NCBI GenBank assembly: GCA_049601975.1
Contig: JBMYRC010000009.1
Span: forward strand, 1-64,000
Length of the DNA stretch: 64,000 nt
Origin: UBA6544 sp049601975
GTDB taxonomy: Bacteria; Pseudomonadota; Alphaproteobacteria; UBA8366
Reading direction: 5' to 3'
Shown: positions 59,729 through 64,000 of the stretch, piece by piece
Layout of the letters: the number at the start of each line of letters is the position of its first letter
How positions within the stretch are numbered: the first letter of the stretch is position 1
Made by a program: the position numbers and the translations under genes
The notes under the pieces: model-generated
What the model was told of the DNA's origin: nothing
Database searches by the model: none
What the model saw: only the letters and a program-made list of their open reading frames with translations

Positions 59729-60310
59729 TCAGGCGAAAGAACAGATCTCGTCGAATTCGAACCGCGGCAGTCGGGCACTAACAGTGGAAGGATCACCATA
59801 TCCCAAGCAACACAGGAAATTCGATCGAAACGTGGTATCCGCCAAGAACAGCTCGTCCACCTTGTCGTTATCGAAACCCGACATGGCACCAAAATCGAGC
59901 CCCATGGCGCGCGCCGCCATCATTAAGTAAGCCCCTTGCAGCGAGCTGTTCCGGAGCGCCGTAGTTTGAATCAGGGACTGGTTTCCGGTGAACCAGGATT
60001 TTGCATCCCCATAGGGGAAAAGCCGCGATAAGTGTTCCGCAAATTCCAAATCGTAGGCCACGATTGCCGTGACCGGCGCAGTTAACACCTTGTCGACATT
60101 GTTTGACCCGAGAGTGGGCCGAAGTTTTTCCTTGCCTTCGTTGCTGGTGATGAACACCAACCGCATCGGAAGACAATTCCCGCTCGTCGAGCCGAGAATC
60201 ACTAAATCATAAACCTGACGCAACACGGCTTCATCAACCGGCCGGTCAATCCAGGCTTTTTGCGACCGCGCGTTGTTAAATAACAGGTCCAGTCCGTTTT
60301 GATCGAGCAT
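59729..60310 (-). CDS. RutE-type nitroreductase family protein (malonic semialdehyde reductase-like)
   Basis: This 193-residue flavin-dependent nitroreductase-fold protein has LLFNNARSQKAWIDRPV (FMN-phosphate contacts), GSTSGNCLPMRLVF, NSSLQGAYLMMAARAMGLDFGAMSGF and FLCCLGYGDPS. In RutE-type proteins it reduces malonic semialdehyde or a related substrate in pyrimidine breakdown. No other rut gene is nearby, so the substrate is open. It is divergent from the deacetylase gene. Confidence 0.88.
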   Translation of the reverse strand: MLDQNGLDLLFNNARSQKAWIDRPVDEAVLRQVYDLVILGSTSGNCLPMRLVFITSNEGKEKLRPTLGSNNVDKVLTAPVTAIVAYDLEFAEHLSRLFPYGDAKSWFTGNQSLIQTTALRNSSLQGAYLMMAARAMGLDFGAMSGFDNDKVDELFLADTTFRSNFLCCLGYGDPSTVSARLPRFEFDEICSFA

Positions 60311-60344
60311 CGAGCCTCTCCGTTTCCGGCGTCATCCATCGCAA

Positions 60345-61454
60345 ATGTGCATAATGACTTGTCGCTATGGGCGAGACGGCGGTAATCTTCGTTTCGTGAA
60401 TACGTGCTTGCCGCAATTATGCGCCGAACGCAACCTTCGGCGCTTCACCCTTCTCTGTGCTGCCGTCATGCTCTGGGGCCTTTTTCGGAGCACGGCGCTT
60501 GCGGCTGATTCCGCCGTCATTTTAATGTACCACCGATTTGGTGAAGCCGATCACGCGCAGACGAATATCACCATCGAACAATTCGAGCAGCATTTAGCGG
60601 AACTGGAAAATTCAAAATATACCGTCCTGCCAATTCCCGAGATTATACGTAAGCTAAAATCCGGCACGCCCCTGCCGGAGCGAACGATCGGGATTTCCAT
60701 CGATGATGCCTTCTTGTCAGTCTTCACGGAAGCCTACCCGCGCCTGAAGCAACGCAACCTGCCCTTCACCTTATTCGTCGCGACTCAACCCTTGGACCGA
60801 AAATTACCGGATTATATGAACTGGGATCGAATTAGAGAGCTGCGAGACGCTGGTGTTACGATCGGCAGCCAAACCCACACCCATCTTCATATGGCGCGGC
60901 GCGGTCCCGCCGATAGCCGCACGGACGTGGAAGCGGCGAACAAACGCTTCGTCGCGGAATTGGGACAAGCCCCTAAGCTCATGGCATATCCCTATGGCGA
61001 AGCTGGTTTGGCGTCGATGACGGTGGTCCGCGACCTCGGTTTCGAGTTCGCATTTGGGCAGCATTCGGGCGTTCTGCACAAGAACAGCCCGCCGTATTTC
61101 CTGCCCCGATTTGCTTTTAACGAGGTTTACGGTAGCGAGGCACGCTTTCGATTGGTCGCCAACGCCTTGCCACTGCCCGTGCGCGAGGTCGCCCCGCACG
61201 ACCCGCTCGTCGCGGAAAATCCACCGGCCTTTGGTTTCACCGTCGACTCTTCGATTTCCGATTTATCACAGCTCAGCTGCTATCATTCACAACAAGGTAA
61301 AGTCGGATTGGAACGCTTGGGCAGCCATCGCATTGAAGTACGCTTCCCACGCCCTTTTACGGCTGGCCGCTCGCGTCTGAACTGCACATTGCCGGGACCG
61401 AAAAACCGGTGGCGTTGGTATGGCCGACAGTTCTACACGAAAACCAGCCGCTAA
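60345..61454 (+). CDS. secreted polysaccharide deacetylase family protein
   Basis: This 369-residue protein has an N-terminal signal (FTLLCAAVMLWGLFRSTALA) and a NodB-like domain. The domain has YHRFGE near 62, the motif-1 IGISIDDAFLSVF with two aspartates, and the motif-2 IGSQTHTHLHM with histidines in an H-x3-H-type layout. It acts on N-acetylated glycans in the periplasm. The start is ambiguous between 60345, 60354 and GTG 60396. It is convergent with the Bax gene, with only 9 bases between stops. Confidence 0.85.
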   Translation: MCIMTCRYGRDGGNLRFVNTCLPQLCAERNLRRFTLLCAAVMLWGLFRSTALAADSAVILMYHRFGEADHAQTNITIEQFEQHLAELENSKYTVLPIPEIIRKLKSGTPLPERTIGISIDDAFLSVFTEAYPRLKQRNLPFTLFVATQPLDRKLPDYMNWDRIRELRDAGVTIGSQTHTHLHMARRGPADSRTDVEAANKRFVAELGQAPKLMAYPYGEAGLASMTVVRDLGFEFAFGQHSGVLHKNSPPYFLPRFAFNEVYGSEARFRLVANALPLPVREVAPHDPLVAENPPAFGFTVDSSISDLSQLSCYHSQQGKVGLERLGSHRIEVRFPRPFTAGRSRLNCTLPGPKNRWRWYGRQFYTKTSR

Positions 61455-61463
61455 ATTACTTTC

Positions 61464-62432
61464 TTAAACGCCGGATTCGCCGCGCGGCATCCGCTCGCCG
61501 AGACGCGCTCTGTCCAGCGGCTCAAGCTGATTTACGACGATGACTTTCTTGAGTAATTTCACGTAGGCGTCGCCTTTTTCCGAATAGGATTTCAAAGACG
61601 AAATCAACGTTAGGCTGTCAAGGCGCGCACCTGAAGCTCGCATGGTCTCGCGCATCGCACGAAAGCGGCGATAGGCGCGATGAGTATTCAGGTTATGAAT
61701 ATAGGATCGAACGGACTCATACAGATCGTCGAACGCCCGAATTTTATGAGTTTTCCCGTCCGTTCGGTCTTTGGGTACAAGTCCCTTGAAAGACGCCGTC
61801 GTCCATTGTCCGAACGGCGCATTGCCTTCGAGGACAAACCGCGACGTGCCCCACCCACTCTCGATCGCGCTCTGCGCGAGTGCAATGGATACCGGCAGAA
61901 TATCGACACGTGCTAAGAGCAAGTCGATGCTGGGCTTACGCACACCATAACGCCGCGCCATATTCTTTAGGTAAACTCGATCATCGTCCGAGATGGCCGT
62001 CCCTGTTTCCTGTGCGTGCTTGATACGTAGAAGCCGGTTCCGCTCAGCGCGCACGCCTTCATTCGCCTTCAACACCAGAGGCAGCATCATCCGAAGAAAA
62101 ACCTGCTTTCGCTCCGCCGGTTGCGGGATCTTTCGCATGCCGCGCGGCACGGACGCCAAATACAGCGGCGGCACCCTACGCTCACCACTGCGAACCGTAT
62201 CCAGGTCGTATTCAATGCTTGCGAAAAGTTGACGCAATTTTACGACGGACGGAACGAAGGCAATCTCCTTCGGCTTCAGCAGCGACGCATTTCCGGCGGC
62301 GCTTCCCAGCGATGCAGGCGACGGCACGACATTGGCCCAGGGTCCGAGCCAAAACCCGACGATCGCAACCGCTACAATGCCCGGCCACGCGACGCCAAGC
62401 CGCGCGGTTAAACGATTTTCATTGACCTGCAT
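61464..62432 (-). CDS. Bax-type glucosaminidase domain protein
   Basis: This 322-residue protein has an N-terminal membrane anchor (VAWPGIVAVAIVGFWLG) and a glucosaminidase domain with catalytic Glu in SIALAQSAIESGWGTSRF near 183, followed by GNAPFGQW and SYIHNLNTHRAYRRFR. It cleaves peptidoglycan glycan strands or acts as a structural Bax homologue. Next to a deacetylase gene on the other strand, which could modify the same substrate. Confidence 0.9.
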   Translation of the reverse strand: MQVNENRLTARLGVAWPGIVAVAIVGFWLGPWANVVPSPASLGSAAGNASLLKPKEIAFVPSVVKLRQLFASIEYDLDTVRSGERRVPPLYLASVPRGMRKIPQPAERKQVFLRMMLPLVLKANEGVRAERNRLLRIKHAQETGTAISDDDRVYLKNMARRYGVRKPSIDLLLARVDILPVSIALAQSAIESGWGTSRFVLEGNAPFGQWTTASFKGLVPKDRTDGKTHKIRAFDDLYESVRSYIHNLNTHRAYRRFRAMRETMRASGARLDSLTLISSLKSYSEKGDAYVKLLKKVIVVNQLEPLDRARLGERMPRGESGV

Positions 62433-62483
62433 CGGTCAAGGCCCCTCTCTCGACCCGCTACTCCAGAGCGGGTCGGCCACCCA

Positions 62484-63044
62484 TTACATCGCGGCACGGA
62501 CTTCCGTCACTTCCGGAATATAGTGCTTCAGCATATTCTCGATCCCCATCTTCAAGGTCATCGAGGAACTTGGGCACCCGGCGCATGCGCCGCGCAATTG
62601 AAGATATACGACCCCCTCGTCGAATCCTTCGAAAACAATATCTCCGCCATCCTGAGCGACAGCAGGCCGGACTCGGGTCTCGATCAGCTCTTTGATCTGT
62701 CCCACGACTTCACTGTCTTCCTCCGTTGCAGCCGATGCACCATCGTCGGCAGTTACATCGGACATGATCGGAAGGCCGGTGGTCATATGCTCCATCATAG
62801 CGCCTAAGATGGCGGGTTTCAGCACATGCCACTCCTTGTCGGAACTCTTTGTAATCGTGATGAAATCAGCGCCAAAGAACACCGCTGCCACACCATCAAT
62901 CTCAAACAAGCTCGACGCCAGCGGCGAACGGCCAGCAGCATCTTCCACCCCAGTGAAATCGGCAGTTCCGGAGGCAAGAACGGCGCGTCCCGGTAGAAAT
63001 TTAAGCGTCGCCGGATTTGGCGTCTGCTCGGTCTGTATGAACAT
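62484..63044 (-). CDS. NfuA/NifU-type iron-sulfur cluster carrier protein
   Basis: This 186-residue protein has an Nfu N-terminal domain (MFIQTEQTPNPATLKFLPG) and a C-terminal NifU-like domain. The latter carries the cluster-binding CxxC in LRGACAGCPSSSMTLKMG near 159-176. It delivers Fe-S clusters. It lies between Bax and a universal-stress gene; trpS-usp-nfu order is common in Rhodospirillales. Confidence 0.93.
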   Translation of the reverse strand: MFIQTEQTPNPATLKFLPGRAVLASGTADFTGVEDAAGRSPLASSLFEIDGVAAVFFGADFITITKSSDKEWHVLKPAILGAMMEHMTTGLPIMSDVTADDGASAATEEDSEVVGQIKELIETRVRPAVAQDGGDIVFEGFDEGVVYLQLRGACAGCPSSSMTLKMGIENMLKHYIPEVTEVRAAM

Positions 63045-63116
63045 CCAAAGACTCCTCGAAGGGCTTGATGCCCAATGTAAAACCTTATCTATAAATGGGG
63101 TTGAGGGAAACGACGA

Positions 63117-63614
63117 TCAAGTGATCGCGTCAATCTCTTCGTGGGTCAACGTTCCCGGCACCACAGTCACCGGTACGTGTAGTCGCCGAACCCCCTTGTT
63201 CATCATATAGCTGATGATAGGGCCCGGCCCTTTAGCCTCATTGCCGGTCGCCAATACAAGGATCGAAATAGACGGCTCCTCATCCATCAATTTAAACAAC
63301 TCTTCGCTGCGATCCCCTTCACGAATGTAAAGAATTGGGACTTTGCCTGTCTGTCGTTGAACTTCGCCCGAATGTTTTTGGAGCAATTCCTCGCCTGCTT
63401 CCCGGGCTTCTTCACGCATCAGATCGCCGACGGCCATCCAATGCTGAAAATCGGCTTTATCGGGAACGTAGAACAGCGCTACTCGCCCGTCCGTATGTTC
63501 GGCGCGGCGGCAGGCGAAATGCAACGCGATGGGCATCTCATCGCTGTCATCCACCACTACAAGAAAGACCCGCTCTTCCAACGGTGGTGATTCCGCAACT
63601 CCAAATTCCGACAT
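63117..63614 (-). CDS. universal stress protein family
   Basis: This 165-residue USP-fold protein starts MSEFGVAESPPLEERVF and has VVVDDSDEMPIALHFACRRA and a C-terminal VLATGNEAKGPGPIISYMM. The canonical G-2x-G-9x-G(S/T) ATP site is not clear, so nucleotide binding is uncertain. An ATG at 63656 is possible, but MSEF is preferred. Confidence 0.85.
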   Translation of the reverse strand: MSEFGVAESPPLEERVFLVVVDDSDEMPIALHFACRRAEHTDGRVALFYVPDKADFQHWMAVGDLMREEAREAGEELLQKHSGEVQRQTGKVPILYIREGDRSEELFKLMDEEPSISILVLATGNEAKGPGPIISYMMNKGVRRLHVPVTVVPGTLTHEEIDAIT

Positions 63615-63680
63615 TTCCACTCCCCGTTTCAGGCTTATCCTGCCATCGAAACGCACGGGCGTCTATCGCTGAGGTTGGAG

Positions 63681-64000
63681 TCAATCGCGCAGGAAACCAA
63701 CCGCCTCGAAGACTTCCGCCAGCACCGGGCCCGATAAGGCCCGCGCGCGTTCGCCGCCGTCACGCAAAACCGCGTCGATTTCACCGGGCTCCGCCATCAA
63801 CCGCTGCATTTCCACGCCAATGGGACCAAGCTGCGCTACCGCGAGTTCGGTCAACTTCTCCTTAAAACCCGAAAACGGCAATCCGCCGACATCGCCGAGC
63901 ACGGCCTTCGGGGTCGAATCGCTGAGCGCCGCATAAATACCGATTAAGTTCTCCGCTTCCGGACGTTCTTCCAATCCTTCGACCTCGCTTGGCAAGGGTT
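63681..64000 (-). CDS. trpS: tryptophanyl-tRNA synthetase, C-terminal part (truncated by window)
   Basis: The minus-strand frame runs from the TCA (stop) at 63681 to the right edge and continues beyond. It shows the TrpS C-terminal region: EAENLIGIYAALSDSTP, GFKEKLTELAVAQLGPI, and VLAEVFEAVGFLRD. The Rossmann core with HIGH/KMSKS is off the window, so function is assigned from the tail alone. It is upstream of the usp gene on the same strand. Confidence 0.88.
   Translation of the reverse strand, partial: PLPSEVEGLEERPEAENLIGIYAALSDSTPKAVLGDVGGLPFSGFKEKLTELAVAQLGPIGVEMQRLMAEPGEIDAVLRDGGERARALSGPVLAEVFEAVGFLRD

Overview
The window is chromosomal DNA from an alphaproteobacterium, most likely a Rhodospirillales-type lineage. 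This is an inference from gene content and gene order; no search was run. The markers are RegA/RegB, Irr together with a second Fur, a MucR regulator, MmcB, and the cassettes rpsT-dnaA-dnaN-recF-gyrB, rimP-nusA-ylxR-infB-rbfA-truB-rpsO-pnp and miaB-phoH-ybeY-corC-lnt. I saw no transposase, integrase, phage gene, CRISPR array, tRNA or rRNA.

Layout. Positions 1-13,000 are a mixed accessory region in which at least seven genes are visibly broken. They are a carbamoylase-like M20 remnant at the left edge, an enolase-superfamily gene with one amber codon, a TlpA-like thioredoxin that has lost both active-site cysteines, a frameshifted J-domain membrane protein, a PP1-like phosphatase and an EAL protein that have both lost their 5' halves at one shared breakpoint near 7410, and a near full-length but riddled cobD/cbiB. 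Between them lie intact hldE, mmcB, regA/regB, a histidine phosphatase and a SYLF lipoprotein-type gene. Positions 13,000-20,400 hold a DUF429-like gene, an ankyrin protein, small membrane and Fe-S proteins, irr, and a rubrerythrin / Fe-S oxidoreductase / DUF3501 operon. Positions 20,400-29,300 carry sulfur assimilation (Rrf2-cysK-moeB), dut-coaBC, ubiquinone synthesis (ubiE-ubiB), mutM, an enoyl-CoA hydratase and rpsT.

Positions 29,300-36,100 are the replication initiation cluster dnaA-dnaN-recF-gyrB, preceded by a 460-base AT-rich intergenic region that is a candidate origin or dnaA control region. Then follow the anaerobic-type unsaturated fatty acid genes fabA-fabB-fabI, and on the opposite strand the large transcription/translation operon ending in pnp (38,900-48,190). 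Positions 48,350-64,000 are nearly all on the minus strand: trmB, metK, an XRE regulator with an altered C-terminus, lnt-corC-ybeY-phoH-miaB, plsC, fur, mucR, rimI-tsaB, a RutE-like reductase, a plus-strand polysaccharide deacetylase, a Bax-type glucosaminidase, nfu, a universal stress protein and the 3' end of trpS.

I found no clearly new multi-gene system. The most notable signal is the clustering of gene decay in the first 13 kb, including a scar where one deletion seems to have decapitated two divergent genes. Smaller points are a well-formed small ORF ahead of dnaA, a recF reading frame that seems to start at a non-standard codon, and a probable leaderless irr transcript.
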